This document shows, piece by piece, positions 18,346 through 26,754 of a stretch of DNA of 64,000 nucleotides. This DNA is from Candidatus Puniceispirillum sp. (GTDB lineage Bacteria; Pseudomonadota; Alphaproteobacteria; Caedimonadales; UBA1908). A program made the translations under genes and the position numbers. The stretch is from the NCBI GenBank assembly GCA_013822015.1, contig PNJU01000009.1:62001-126000 (forward strand). The letters run 5' to 3'. Positions within the stretch are counted from its first letter, which is position 1, and each line of letters opens with the position of its first letter. A model generated the notes under the pieces. The model had not been told where the DNA came from. It searched no databases and was given only the letters and a program-made list of their open reading frames with translations.

Positions 18346-18626
18346 GTCCCGTGGAAGCAGCCTGCGCCAGTGTCGAGATTGTGAACCTGCGCGGACTCCA
18401 CGCACGGGCAGCTGCGCGTTTTGTGAAGCTTGCGGAAATCTATGACGCCCAAATTACTGTCACCAGTGCCCAGCGCACGGCCATTGGCACCTCCCTCATG
18501 GGGCTTTTGCTCCTGGGCGCCTCAAAGGGCACAACTTTAGAGCTCTGCTGCGAAGGTCCCCAGGCCCAAGACGCCCTCACAGCGCTATCCAGCCTCATCA
18601 CCCGCCGGTTTGACGAAGACGCGTAA
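18342..18626 (+). CDS. ptsH: Phosphocarrier protein HPr
   Basis: A 94-residue protein. The phosphorylated histidine lies in NLRGLHARAAARFV (His20). The regulatory-serine region is IGTSLMGLLLLGASKG, with Ser51 at the place phosphorylated by HPr kinase in other species. The GTG start is preceded by AGGAG and overlaps the EIIA stop. HPr takes phosphate from enzyme I and passes it to EIIA; enzyme I is not in this window. Confidence 0.92.
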   Translation: MSPVEAACASVEIVNLRGLHARAAARFVKLAEIYDAQITVTSAQRTAIGTSLMGLLLLGASKGTTLELCCEGPQAQDALTALSSLITRRFDEDA

Positions 18627-18722
18627 TCACTATGTTGCTAAAACCCTATCATTTCATAGCGGACAAGCATTTTAAATCGCGTCACAAGGAAGGCAAGGGG
18701 CAGGCGCGCGCAGCTTATAAAG

Positions 18723-18831
18723 ATATAGCTAGAACAGTTTAATGTGATAACAGGATACGAGGAAAGCGACGTGTATAAGTATACACGAGCGGCGAGTGAC
18801 GCATTATCAAATTATAATGGTTCGGCTATAT
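18723..18831 (+). repeat. Structured ~107-bp dispersed repeat, copy 1
   Basis: The element begins TATAGCTAGAAC and ends GGTTCGGCTATA, so its ends pair (TATAGC with GCTATA, GAAC with GTTC). Inside, GATAA pairs with TTATC, and CGTGTATA with TATACACG forms a central hairpin. It is almost identical to copy 3, 43 kb away, and diverged from copy 2. It lies 96 bases past ptsH and 109 bases before the tRNA. A short palindrome ATCCCG/CGGGAT follows at about 18848-18862. Confidence 0.9.
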
Positions 18832-18901
18832 AAGTGAGCACGCCTTATCCCGACGCGGGATGCTGTCATCATTTAAAAGGGTGTGCGCTTTATCCTTTCC
18901 C

Positions 18902-18930
18902 TTGACGCGGCCCCTACTTCAAGATATCAA
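18902..18930 (+). promoter_or_regulatory. Sigma-70-type promoter of tRNA-Ser
   Basis: TTGACG (18902-18907) and TATCAA (18925-18930) are separated by 17 bases. The -10 box ends nine bases before the mature 5' end of the tRNA at 18940, the spacing expected for a tRNA promoter. Confidence 0.55.
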
Positions 18931-18939
18931 AGAGAAGCT

Positions 18940-19029
18940 GGATGGGTGGCCGAGCGGTTGAAGGCACCGGTCTTGAAAACCGGCAGGCGTGCAAGCGTCT
19001 CGTGGGTTCGAATCCCACCCCATCCGCCA
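18940..19029 (+). tRNA. tRNA-Ser (anticodon UGA)
   Basis: A 90-base class II tRNA. The acceptor arms GGATGGG (18940-18946) and CCCATCC (19019-19025) pair perfectly, with discriminator G and an encoded CCA (19027-19029). The anticodon stem CCGGT/ACCGG encloses CTTGAAA, giving anticodon TGA at 18974-18976. The long variable arm is formed around GGCGTGCAAGCGTC, and the T-arm GTGGG/CCCAC carries TTCGAAT. The gene sits between two copies of the dispersed repeat. Confidence 0.97.
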
Positions 19030-19078
19030 TCTTTGTGGCGCCAGCCCATTTCACAAAAACTTCATTCAGAGAAAAATG

Positions 19079-19100
19079 TCACCGCGTTAAAGTGCGGTGA
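19079..19100. terminator. Hairpin between tRNA-Ser and repeat copy 2
   Basis: TCACCGC (19079-19085) and GCGGTGA (19094-19100) form a perfect 7-bp stem. On the minus strand it is followed by CATTTTTC, so it resembles a terminator for transcripts reading out of lysS. On the plus strand no T run follows. Confidence 0.4.
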
Positions 19101-19118
19101 AGTGCATTCTAAAGAAAC

Positions 19119-19224
19119 TATAGCTAGAACAGTTTAATGTGATAACAGGATACGAGGAAAGCAACGCGTATACGTATACACGAGCGGCGAGTGACGCATA
19201 TCAACTTATAAGGGTTCGGCTGTG
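19119..19224 (+). repeat. Structured ~107-bp dispersed repeat, copy 2 (diverged)
   Basis: This copy shares the first ~45 bases with copies 1 and 3 exactly, then differs at scattered sites. The right end reads GCTGTG instead of GCTATA, which keeps pairing with TATAGC through two G-U pairs. The central hairpin is altered to CGCGTATAC/GTATACACG. It lies 89 bases past the tRNA and just beyond the lysS 3' hairpin. Confidence 0.88.
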
Positions 19225-19234
19225 TAGTGATCGT

Positions 19235-19270
19235 CTTGAGCCCCAAACCGCATAGGTTTTGAGGCTCAAG
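19235..19270 (-). terminator. Long hairpin at the 3' end of lysS
   Basis: On the minus strand CTTGAGCCTCAAAACC pairs with GGTTTGGGGCTCAAG (about 15 bp, one G-U pair and one bulge, 5-base loop). It begins eight bases after the lysS stop codon. There is no good T run after the stem, so it may work as a transcript-end stabiliser or with the hairpin at 19079-19100. Confidence 0.6.
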
Positions 19271-19278
19271 GTTTTGAG

Positions 19279-20766
19279 TTATTCTTTTGGTCGCATGGTG
19301 GGGAACGCGATCACGTCCCGGATACTAGGAGCGCCGGTCAGGAACATGACCAGGCGGTCAATACCAATGCCAAGGCCGCCCGTGGGGGGCATGCCGTACT
19401 CAAGGGCCGTCACGAAGTCCTCGTCCATTTGGTGGGCTTCATCATTGCCTCCAGCGCGCGCGGCCATCTGGGCCTCAAAGCGTGCGCGTTGGTCAATGGG
19501 ATCACTGAGCTCCGAGAATCCGTTGGCCAGCTCAATCCCATTCACAAAGACCTCAAAGCGCTCCGTCAAGCGTGCGTCTTCTGGATGCACCTTCGCCAGG
19601 GGCGAGATATCCAAGGGGAACTCCGTCACAAAGGTGGGCTGAATCAGGGTATGCTCGACTTTTTCAGCAAAGACAACCTCTAGCGCCTCACCCCACAGAG
19701 CCCCGTCCTTGACCTTCAGGCCAAGTCCCTTGGCGGCGGCAACGGCGCCAACAGCGTCAAGGGTGCCAAAGTCAATGCCCACCGCGTCCTTAACCGCTTG
19801 GAGCATAGGTACGCGGCGCCAGGGGGCCGCGAACTCTAAGGTTTGACCGGCGTAATCAAAGGCGGTCTTGCCAAAAAGGGTCTGGGCTGTGCTGCTGACA
19901 AGATTCTCGGTCAGGGCCATCATGGACGCGCCGTCTTCGTAGGCGGCGTAAAGTTCAATCATGGTAAACTCAGGATTGTGGCGCGTGGAGATGCCTTCGT
20001 TGCGGAAGTTGCGGTTGATCTCAAACACGCGGTCCGCCAGACCTCCCACGATGAGGCGCTTCAAGAAAAGCTCCGGCGCAATACGCAGGTAAAGGGTCAT
20101 ATCCAGGGCGTTATGGTGGGTCATGAAGGGACGCGCTGCCGCGCCGCCTGCCAAAGTCTGCAGCATGGGTGTTTCCACCTCCAGGTAGCCCTCTTGTCCC
20201 AGATAGCTCCGGATATGGGAGATAATTCGGCTGCGGTCGCGCAGGGTTGTGCGTGACTCTTCATTCATGATGAGATCAAGATAACGTTGGCGGTAACGGA
20301 TCTCCACGTCACTCAGACCATGGTACTTTTCGGGCAGCGGCAAAAGCGCCTTTGACAAAAGGGTCAGCTCCGTCACATTCACCGTCAACTCACCCCGTGG
20401 CGTGCGGCGAATGAGGCCCTTCGCGCCCACAATGTCGCCCAGATCCAGGAGCTTCAAAAGCGCCTGGTCCTCTTCACGCAGCGTGTCTTTGTGACAGAAA
20501 AGCTGCAACTTGCCGGATGTGTCATGCAGATCAATGAACATACCGCTGTTACGCAGGGAGCGGATGCGTCCCGCCACGCATACCTCGTCCTGGGTCTCCA
20601 CACCCGTGTCCAGGTCCTTGTAGAGGTCTTGCAGCGCGTCAAGTTTATGGGTGCGCGCAAACTGATAGGGGTACGGGTTTACACCCAGATCACGCAGCTC
20701 ATCCAGCTTGGCCACACGCACCGCACGAAAGAGATTTTCCTTCTCTTCCAAAACACTCTCACTCAT
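19279..20766 (-). CDS. lysS: Lysyl-tRNA synthetase, class II
   Basis: A 495-residue enzyme that charges tRNA-Lys. It has an N-terminal OB-fold anticodon-binding domain (VAGRIRSLRNSGMFIDL, about residues 64-80) and a class II catalytic core: motif 1 around EVETPMLQTLAGGAAARPF, motif 2 FEINRNFRNEGISTRHNPEF, motif 3 GLGIGIDRLVMFL. It is unambiguously class II; many alphaproteobacteria carry the unrelated class I enzyme instead. It is the last gene of a minus-strand run behind an nhaD-like and an asmA-like gene. Confidence 0.97.
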   Translation of the reverse strand: MSESVLEEKENLFRAVRVAKLDELRDLGVNPYPYQFARTHKLDALQDLYKDLDTGVETQDEVCVAGRIRSLRNSGMFIDLHDTSGKLQLFCHKDTLREEDQALLKLLDLGDIVGAKGLIRRTPRGELTVNVTELTLLSKALLPLPEKYHGLSDVEIRYRQRYLDLIMNEESRTTLRDRSRIISHIRSYLGQEGYLEVETPMLQTLAGGAAARPFMTHHNALDMTLYLRIAPELFLKRLIVGGLADRVFEINRNFRNEGISTRHNPEFTMIELYAAYEDGASMMALTENLVSSTAQTLFGKTAFDYAGQTLEFAAPWRRVPMLQAVKDAVGIDFGTLDAVGAVAAAKGLGLKVKDGALWGEALEVVFAEKVEHTLIQPTFVTEFPLDISPLAKVHPEDARLTERFEVFVNGIELANGFSELSDPIDQRARFEAQMAARAGGNDEAHQMDEDFVTALEYGMPPTGGLGIGIDRLVMFLTGAPSIRDVIAFPTMRPKE

Positions 20767-20787
20767 GGTTTTAAGATTCCTTGGGGT

Positions 20788-22191
20788 TTAAAACAAAATC
20801 AGAGATAGTATTAGAAAAAGTGGGAGCAAAAGTCCACAAGACCATGCAAGGTAGCCAAAAAAACTTGGCATTTGCACGGCGTGGTTTTGGGCAATGGCCT
20901 TCACCATGAAGTTAGGGGCGTTGCCGATATAGGTCATGGCGCCCATGAAAACAGAGCCCAGTGAGAAGGCCGTCAAGGTCGAGGCAAGGGGTCCCATGAG
21001 GGTTTCAGGCTGCCCGCCTGCCAAGTTAAAAAACACAAGATACGTTGGCGCATTATCAAGGAAGGCTGACAGGATCCCAGAAAGCCAAAAGTACGCGCCG
21101 TCCACAGGCGCGCCGCCCTTGTTCACAATCTGCACAATGGTGGATAAAGCGCCCGCCTCACCCGCCTTCAAAATCGCAATGACGGGCGCCGCCGTGATAA
21201 AAATGGCGATGAAGAGCTTGGCAACCTCCTCAAAGGGGCCCCAGGAGAAATGGTTCGCGTGGCGCGCGTCTTTGGGGCCAAAACGCCAAGAGGCATAAAT
21301 GAGGGCCAGTAGGCCCGTATCACGGATGATGTCTTGGAGGGCAAGGTGCACATGAAAGACTGTAAACGTGATGCCAGACTTCCAAAAGCCGCTCATAAGC
21401 ACCAGGGCCACGGCCCCTCCTAGAAAATAGAAATTGCGCTTTCCTGCAAAGGACACAAGACGCACATGTTTTTTCTTCTCAAAGACATAGCCGTGTTTTG
21501 AAAACTGCCACGTGTCAATGGCCCAGTACATCACAAGGAGCGCTGCCAGGACAGCGAGGGTTTCTGGCCACAGGTGCTGAGTGGGCCAAAAGAAGTCAAC
21601 GCCACTTAAAAAGCCCAGAAAAAGAGGCGGATCACCCAAGGTACTGAGCGCGCCGCCCACGTTACACACAATAAAGATGAAGAAAATAATGGTGTGGGTG
21701 CAGGAGGCGCGTCCCTCATTGATATCGAGGATCGGTTTAATAAACAGCATCGCCGCGCCCGTTGTGCCCATCACCCCGGCGGCCAGAGCCCCCAAGAACA
21801 AAAGAAGCGTATTTATGGCAGGGGTGCCCGGCACGTTTAAGGTGACGCGCAGGCCCCCCGCAATGGTGTAAAGGGCCCCCACCAGGACCACGAAAGGGAT
21901 GTAGTGCATGAGGGTCAGATGAAGAAGCTCATAAAGGGCGCTTTGCCAGCCATAACTCAAGAGCCCAGCACAGATGGTAAGCGTCCAAAAGGCCATGATC
22001 TTCCCGTAGTGGTGGTGCCAAAGCCCAGGCACCACCAAGGGGCAGATCGCAAGGCTGAGAAGCGTTCCCGCAAAAGGAACCGCCCACAAAAGCGACAGGG
22101 ACGCCCCCGGCAGTGCCAGATCACCCGCCGCCAGAAGGGAGTCTGCACCAAAAAGCCCGAATAGCACCAAAACGAAACGCGCATGCACCAT
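20788..22191 (-). CDS. nhaD: NhaD-type sodium:proton antiporter
   Basis: A 467-residue inner-membrane protein with about twelve to thirteen hydrophobic segments. Family-like stretches are NVGGALSTLGDPPLFLGFLSGV (about residues 176-197), FLDNAPTYLVFFNLAGG, and MGAMTYIGNAPNFMVKAIA near the C-terminus. These fit the ion transporter superfamily (NhaD/CitM-like). Sodium/proton exchange is inferred from family; the substrate could differ. The ATG overlaps the asmA stop by one base, and lysS starts 21 bases after its stop, so the three genes are probably cotranscribed. Confidence 0.85.
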   Translation of the reverse strand: MVHARFVLVLFGLFGADSLLAAGDLALPGASLSLLWAVPFAGTLLSLAICPLVVPGLWHHHYGKIMAFWTLTICAGLLSYGWQSALYELLHLTLMHYIPFVVLVGALYTIAGGLRVTLNVPGTPAINTLLLFLGALAAGVMGTTGAAMLFIKPILDINEGRASCTHTIIFFIFIVCNVGGALSTLGDPPLFLGFLSGVDFFWPTQHLWPETLAVLAALLVMYWAIDTWQFSKHGYVFEKKKHVRLVSFAGKRNFYFLGGAVALVLMSGFWKSGITFTVFHVHLALQDIIRDTGLLALIYASWRFGPKDARHANHFSWGPFEEVAKLFIAIFITAAPVIAILKAGEAGALSTIVQIVNKGGAPVDGAYFWLSGILSAFLDNAPTYLVFFNLAGGQPETLMGPLASTLTAFSLGSVFMGAMTYIGNAPNFMVKAIAQNHAVQMPSFFGYLAWSCGLLLPLFLILSLILF

Positions 22192-24980
22192 TAAAGGAGC
22201 CCCTTCAAAAGGCCACCTATGGCTTTGGCTGGCTCTTTGGCCAGATCCTCTAGACCATTGTCCTGGGGCGCGTCCTTCGAATCTCCCCCTTGGGACCCAG
22301 CGCCCCCTCCACCTATCACGCCCGTGATCACCTCCCCAATCTTGCCAACCTTGGTACCAGACAAGAGTTTTGAGAACACGTTTTGCAGCATATAGGCCTG
22401 GATCTGGCTCACATCATAACTCCGCTGGGGCGCGTTCAGCGGCCCGCTGAGCGTAACCGTAAAGGGTGGGAAATCCGCGTGCTGGGTCAAGCGCAAGGTT
22501 GTGGTCACATCCATGAAGTAACGTGGCAAGTCAATAGTGCCCCCGCCTGTTGCTTCCGCCGCGTCGGCAACCAGGATCAGCTTGCCAATGCGCCCCACGC
22601 CATTATGAAACGCAAGGGCAACCTTGGCCTGGGAAAAATGCGTCGTTCCCTCGCTCAATGTTCCCGAGAAAAGCGCTGTCAGACCATCTAAGGAGCGCAG
22701 GCCTCCGATCTTGTCCGAAAGCCCCTTCAAATCCACGCCCGCTATGGCGCCGTTTTCCACGTCAAGGCTGACGGTTCCTTCCAAGTTGTTCACAAAATCC
22801 CATACGCTTTTACCTTGGGTTTTCAGATTGGTGAGTTGCTCAAGGGAGCCCTTCACGATTTTGAATTTGCCCGTATCAACCTTGGCCAAAGCCTTTTGCA
22901 CCGACGCCCCTTCCAGGCCCGCGCGCAGCTTCAAAACAGGTGCCTTGGGTGTTATCAGCGAGAAAGCACTGGAGAACTTGCCGTCCCAAATGGTGCCTGT
23001 TGCTTCACTGGTCAGCACCCCTTCTTTAATGGTGACAGTCTTTTGGGTTTTTTCCACGGACCAGTCTCCCCAAGTCACACGGGGGCACGTGAAGGTCACG
23101 TTGGCATCCACCTTCTCAATCCAGGCAAAATCCATGGGGGTGCGCGACCATGTGTGGGGGGTGGGCGCCTCTTTTGGCGCGGCTTTCTCACGTTTTTTCT
23201 GGGCCACAAGCATAATGCGGGGCACCTCGGGCGCCTCGAGGCTGGCTTGCTTTTCCATACCACCCAAAAAGCGGTCAAGGTTCATGGTTGACGCATGGAG
23301 CTGCCCAGTCACATTCATCTTTGGATCTAAATCAAGGACCAGCCCCCCCTCCAGGGTGATCTTTTCACCTCCTGAGGTAAGGGACGCTTTGATGCCCCCA
23401 AGTTGCATTTTCTTGGGCTCACCCTGCAGTGAGGTCGAGACTTGCACGTTTTGAAGGCGCACGGTATCGGACACAGAAAAGCCATCGTTTAAGGCCGCAC
23501 GCACGAACATATCAAAGCGCGGCGTCCCGGCGTCATCGCTGTGCATATTGCCCTTGGCTGATAAGCTGCCCTGGGGCAAGCCCAAGGTTGTGTCTGTCTC
23601 AAGGGCGAGGTGCTCAAAGTTTGTGACACGCGTGGTGCCTTTGAGCGTTACGCGCTCAAGGTCCGTGTTCAAAGGTGCGCCAACCCCCCTCAAAAAGGCC
23701 TGGCTTGCGGTCAGGGAAAGATCATAGGTCAGACCGTGGTTGGCAAGGCGGTAGGCAATACCCCCAGACAGGCGCGCATCATCGGTCTGCAGCATCAGGT
23801 TCTTCAGGTTCAACCCACCGGCGTCATATTGGAAATCTGTCGTCATATCCCAGGACGCATCGATCAGGGTCGAGGGCAGCTTTTTCTCGTCTGTCAGGCG
23901 CGTCCAAGAGATGAGCTTGCGCGGCGCGCGAACGGAGAGGCCTGCCGATCCAGACAGCGTTCCCTTGCGCGGCACACCTGTTAAGTGTACGTGCACGCCG
24001 CCCGGCAGCCCGCGCATATCACAGGCAAAGGAAAGGGGATCAAAACGCACTTGTCCACTTCCCTCCAAACGGTTGTTCTCCATAATAAATTCCAGGTGTT
24101 TTGCCTCAACGCCCGTGGGCGACAAAATCACAAAACCTGTGAGGGCAAAGGGCTCACGCAAGAACTCAGGGGCCTGGGTAGAGGCGTCAAAAATCTTTTC
24201 CAGATCATCCAAATCGCTTTTAACGCTCAGATCCCCCTCAAAGGATTTTTGATCTATGAGCAAGTTGCCCTTGAGACTCACGTCAACACCTTTAGTAGCA
24301 AGGGTAAGTTTAAAAGGAGTTTTCTCTGTGAATTTTTTCATGCTCACGCGAAACTCAATGTCGCGCCCCAGGGCCTTGAAGGCCCCGCGTGCGTCCATGG
24401 GACCGCTCAAGGAATCTAAGGACAACATGGTGCTCAGGTCCTCAAGACGCTGTGTCTGGCCTTGTTCGTTTTGCCAAATGAGCGTCGCGCGCAAAATCTC
24501 CACCTCATCCACGGACAAATCAAAAGAGGTGCCCTTGTCTTGGGTCTGCACGGACGTTGCGTTCACGTCCGTCACTTGGGCCTCTTCCTTGGGGTGGAAG
24601 ATCCAGTTCCCTTCACCATTTGGCAGGGTTTCAAGTTGAATGGTTGGCTCAAAAATCTTAACATTTGTCAGCTTAATTTGTTTGTGCAAAAGCGCGCCAA
24701 GACTCAGATCCACCCGCACCTTAGGTAGATCGACCATGAAGGCAGCCTTGCCGCCCTCCCCCGTGGCAATCTTGATCTGTTTCACCACCACGTGGGGCGT
24801 TGGCAAGAAAGACAAATGCATCCCCCCATCAAGGGTCACTTTTCTCCCCAAGCTCGCCTCTACCTCTTTGATAATCAGAGGCTTATAGGACTCAAGAGGA
24901 ATGAAATAAGGAATTGCAAAAAGAAGAAGCACGCATCCTGCAAGGGTCGCCGCCGTCACCGTCATCCACTTTTTCACCAT
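22191..24980 (-). CDS. AsmA-family envelope protein
   Basis: A 929-residue protein. The open frame extends to 25334, but GGAGGAAG precedes ATG 24980, and from there the protein starts with a membrane anchor (MVKKWMTVTAATLAGCVLLLFAIPYF) followed by the AsmA hallmark IIKEVEASLGRKVTLDGGM. The rest is a long, beta-strand-rich groove with the AsmA C-terminal region (GAIAGVDLKGL, GGTIDLPRYFMDVTTTLRL). AsmA-like proteins bridge the periplasm and are linked to phospholipid transport to the outer membrane. The last ~60 residues are Gly-rich. It heads the asmA-nhaD-lysS run. Confidence 0.88.
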   Translation of the reverse strand: MVKKWMTVTAATLAGCVLLLFAIPYFIPLESYKPLIIKEVEASLGRKVTLDGGMHLSFLPTPHVVVKQIKIATGEGGKAAFMVDLPKVRVDLSLGALLHKQIKLTNVKIFEPTIQLETLPNGEGNWIFHPKEEAQVTDVNATSVQTQDKGTSFDLSVDEVEILRATLIWQNEQGQTQRLEDLSTMLSLDSLSGPMDARGAFKALGRDIEFRVSMKKFTEKTPFKLTLATKGVDVSLKGNLLIDQKSFEGDLSVKSDLDDLEKIFDASTQAPEFLREPFALTGFVILSPTGVEAKHLEFIMENNRLEGSGQVRFDPLSFACDMRGLPGGVHVHLTGVPRKGTLSGSAGLSVRAPRKLISWTRLTDEKKLPSTLIDASWDMTTDFQYDAGGLNLKNLMLQTDDARLSGGIAYRLANHGLTYDLSLTASQAFLRGVGAPLNTDLERVTLKGTTRVTNFEHLALETDTTLGLPQGSLSAKGNMHSDDAGTPRFDMFVRAALNDGFSVSDTVRLQNVQVSTSLQGEPKKMQLGGIKASLTSGGEKITLEGGLVLDLDPKMNVTGQLHASTMNLDRFLGGMEKQASLEAPEVPRIMLVAQKKREKAAPKEAPTPHTWSRTPMDFAWIEKVDANVTFTCPRVTWGDWSVEKTQKTVTIKEGVLTSEATGTIWDGKFSSAFSLITPKAPVLKLRAGLEGASVQKALAKVDTGKFKIVKGSLEQLTNLKTQGKSVWDFVNNLEGTVSLDVENGAIAGVDLKGLSDKIGGLRSLDGLTALFSGTLSEGTTHFSQAKVALAFHNGVGRIGKLILVADAAEATGGGTIDLPRYFMDVTTTLRLTQHADFPPFTVTLSGPLNAPQRSYDVSQIQAYMLQNVFSKLLSGTKVGKIGEVITGVIGGGGAGSQGGDSKDAPQDNGLEDLAKEPAKAIGGLLKGLL

Positions 24981-25021
24981 GGGTCTTCCTCCGCCAAAAA
25001 AACATTGAAACCCATGGTAAC

Positions 25022-25051
25022 TTGAATGCAACTGGTTGTACACGTTACAAT
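25022..25051 (+). promoter_or_regulatory. Likely promoter of the UbiH-family gene
   Basis: TTGAAT (25022-25027) and TACAAT (25046-25051) are 18 bases apart and 32 bases ahead of the ATG at 25084, in the 103-base divergent gap. Confidence 0.4.
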
Positions 25052-25083
25052 GCAGGGCAGTTTTCAAAAAACAAGGATAGCCA

Positions 25084-26238
25084 ATGGCCGCCTCAAGTAT
25101 CATTATCGGTGCCGGTCCCGTGGGACTGGCCCTGGCTGTTGCCCTCGCAAAACAAGGACAAGCCGTCACCGTTGTGGACCGCGCGCCCGCATGCCCGCCC
25201 CACGACGGGCGTACCATTGCGCTGGCCCAAGGGTCTTGTAAGATCTTGGCGCAACTGGATGTTTGGCAGACGCTGCAAAAGAGCGCCCACCCCATCCAGG
25301 AGATTCTCGTCAGCCAAGAAAAGAGACAAGGCAACGTGCACTACCGGTCCCAGGATGTGTCCACGGACCCCATGGGCTACCTCATTCCCATGGAGCTTCT
25401 CCACAGCGCACTCATGGCGCGCGCAAACGACGAGGCACGCATCACCCTTGTGCGCCCTTTTGTGCCAACCTCCCTCTCCATGGATCAGGACCACGTTCGT
25501 CTACATGGCGAGGACGGGAAAACCCTTGAAGCAGACTGGTGCTTTGGTGTGGATGGACGCGCGTCTTGGGTACGGGAGCACCTGGGCTTTCAAACCCGCA
25601 GCTGGGACTATGACCAGGTGGGCATTGTGGCCACCCTCACCCACACCCGCCCCCACAACGGCGTGGCATACGAGCATTTTCTCGCATCAGGTCCTGTGGC
25701 GTTTTTGCCCCTCACCCCCTTTTCCAGCGCCCTTGTGTGGAGCCAACCCCCAGGGCACGCCGATTATTTGATGGGCCTTGATGAGGGCGGCTTTTGTGAG
25801 CTGCTTGCCCATGTGTTTCCGTTTTTGGGAGAGCTGACTCTCAGCGCGCCGCGCCGTTCTTACCCCCTGGCCGGGCACTTTGTCACAACGCCTGCAAAGG
25901 GGCGCACATTTCTTGTGGGGGACGCAGCCCACGGGATTCACCCCGTCGCAGGGCAAGGTTTTAACTTAGGTCTTCGTGATGTGGCCTGGTTCTTGGATCA
26001 AGAGCCACACCTCTTTGAAGGTTCACACAGCGCGGCTCTGACGAGCGCTTACACCCAGCGCCGCATGTCCGACATTGTGTCTATGACCGCCATGACCCAT
26101 GGTCTTGTGAAGCTGTTCTCCAACGAGTCCAGAACCCTACGACACCTGCGCGGTGTGGGCCTTGGGATTGTCAACCGCATCCCACCCCTAAAAAAGGTGC
26201 TCACGCGCCATGCCATGGGCCTCTCCCTCAAAGGGTGA
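25084..26238 (+). CDS. FAD-dependent hydroxylase, UbiH/UbiF/COQ6 family
   Basis: A 384-residue flavoprotein monooxygenase. The FAD-binding Rossmann loop is IIIGAGPVGLALAVALAKQG (residues 6-25). The DG motif is FGVDGRASWVRE (about 154-165), and the second FAD motif is LVGDAAHGIHPVAGQGFNLG (about 278-297). This family hydroxylates the benzoquinone ring in ubiquinone synthesis; which ring position cannot be told from sequence alone. AAGGA lies before the ATG. Its stop overlaps the 3' end of convergent fliW by 11 bases. Confidence 0.92.
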   Translation: MAASSIIIGAGPVGLALAVALAKQGQAVTVVDRAPACPPHDGRTIALAQGSCKILAQLDVWQTLQKSAHPIQEILVSQEKRQGNVHYRSQDVSTDPMGYLIPMELLHSALMARANDEARITLVRPFVPTSLSMDQDHVRLHGEDGKTLEADWCFGVDGRASWVREHLGFQTRSWDYDQVGIVATLTHTRPHNGVAYEHFLASGPVAFLPLTPFSSALVWSQPPGHADYLMGLDEGGFCELLAHVFPFLGELTLSAPRRSYPLAGHFVTTPAKGRTFLVGDAAHGIHPVAGQGFNLGLRDVAWFLDQEPHLFEGSHSAALTSAYTQRRMSDIVSMTAMTHGLVKLFSNESRTLRHLRGVGLGIVNRIPPLKKVLTRHAMGLSLKG

Positions 26239-26734
26239 TGCGGGCGCGAAGGGCAACGGAAAACTCAGGCAGCGGCACAGAAAGAGGCAGCTGGGTGTCC
26301 GCCATAATATGTTGCCCAGCGCGTTTACCTGCGTGATCAATGAGAACAGGCGCCCTTTGGTTGATGGCAACCAGCATCTGTGCTCCCTGCCCCATAACCG
26401 TCACGATGAAGTAACACTTTGTGGTGGCAGCGTTGTATCCAAATGTCTGATAAACATAAGATAAATCATTCACGTGGTACTTTTGATCAAGCTCTTGATC
26501 ACACACGATCAAAAAATGAATGGACGGGTTTTGGTGATGAATCAAAAGCTGCAAAGGCACATATTCGGCCCTCGGGAAGGGCGTCAACGTATAACGCTGG
26601 TCATTGCCAAAGCCGATGATCCCATGATGGAAAAAGAGGGCTTCCTCCGTGAAAACCTCCGGGTGTTCAAAGGCTCTGCGCTCCATGGGCGTGCACGAAG
26701 GGGCGTCTTGTTTTTTTGCTTCTATATGTGACAT
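26228..26734 (-). CDS. fliW: Flagellar assembly factor FliW
   Basis: A 168-residue protein. The FliW pattern is visible: FHHGIIGFGNDQRYTL (about residues 35-50), LQLLIHHQNPSIHFLIV (62-78), YFIVTVMGQ (about 108-116) and AINQRAPVLIDHAGKRAGQ (about 122-140). In Bacillus and Campylobacter FliW binds flagellin and the RNA-binding regulator CsrA, tying flagellin translation to export. It is the last gene of the flgI-to-flgL operon, 20 bases after flgL. No csrA or flagellin gene is in this window. Alphaproteobacteria usually use FlaF/FlbT for this job, so its presence is notable. Confidence 0.82.
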   Translation of the reverse strand: MSHIEAKKQDAPSCTPMERRAFEHPEVFTEEALFFHHGIIGFGNDQRYTLTPFPRAEYVPLQLLIHHQNPSIHFLIVCDQELDQKYHVNDLSYVYQTFGYNAATTKCYFIVTVMGQGAQMLVAINQRAPVLIDHAGKRAGQHIMADTQLPLSVPLPEFSVALRARITL

Positions 26735-26754
26735 TTTTCTATCCTTTCAAGTTA

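Noticed and set aside
18883-19137. An 84-codon plus-strand frame across tRNA-Ser
   Set aside because: It is a translation of the tRNA and its flanks; the class II tRNA structure is complete.
18723-19224. CRISPR array or transposon ends as an explanation of the repeats
   Set aside because: Only two copies are adjacent, the spacer holds a tRNA, the unit is ~107 bases with internal pairing, and no cas or transposase gene is near.
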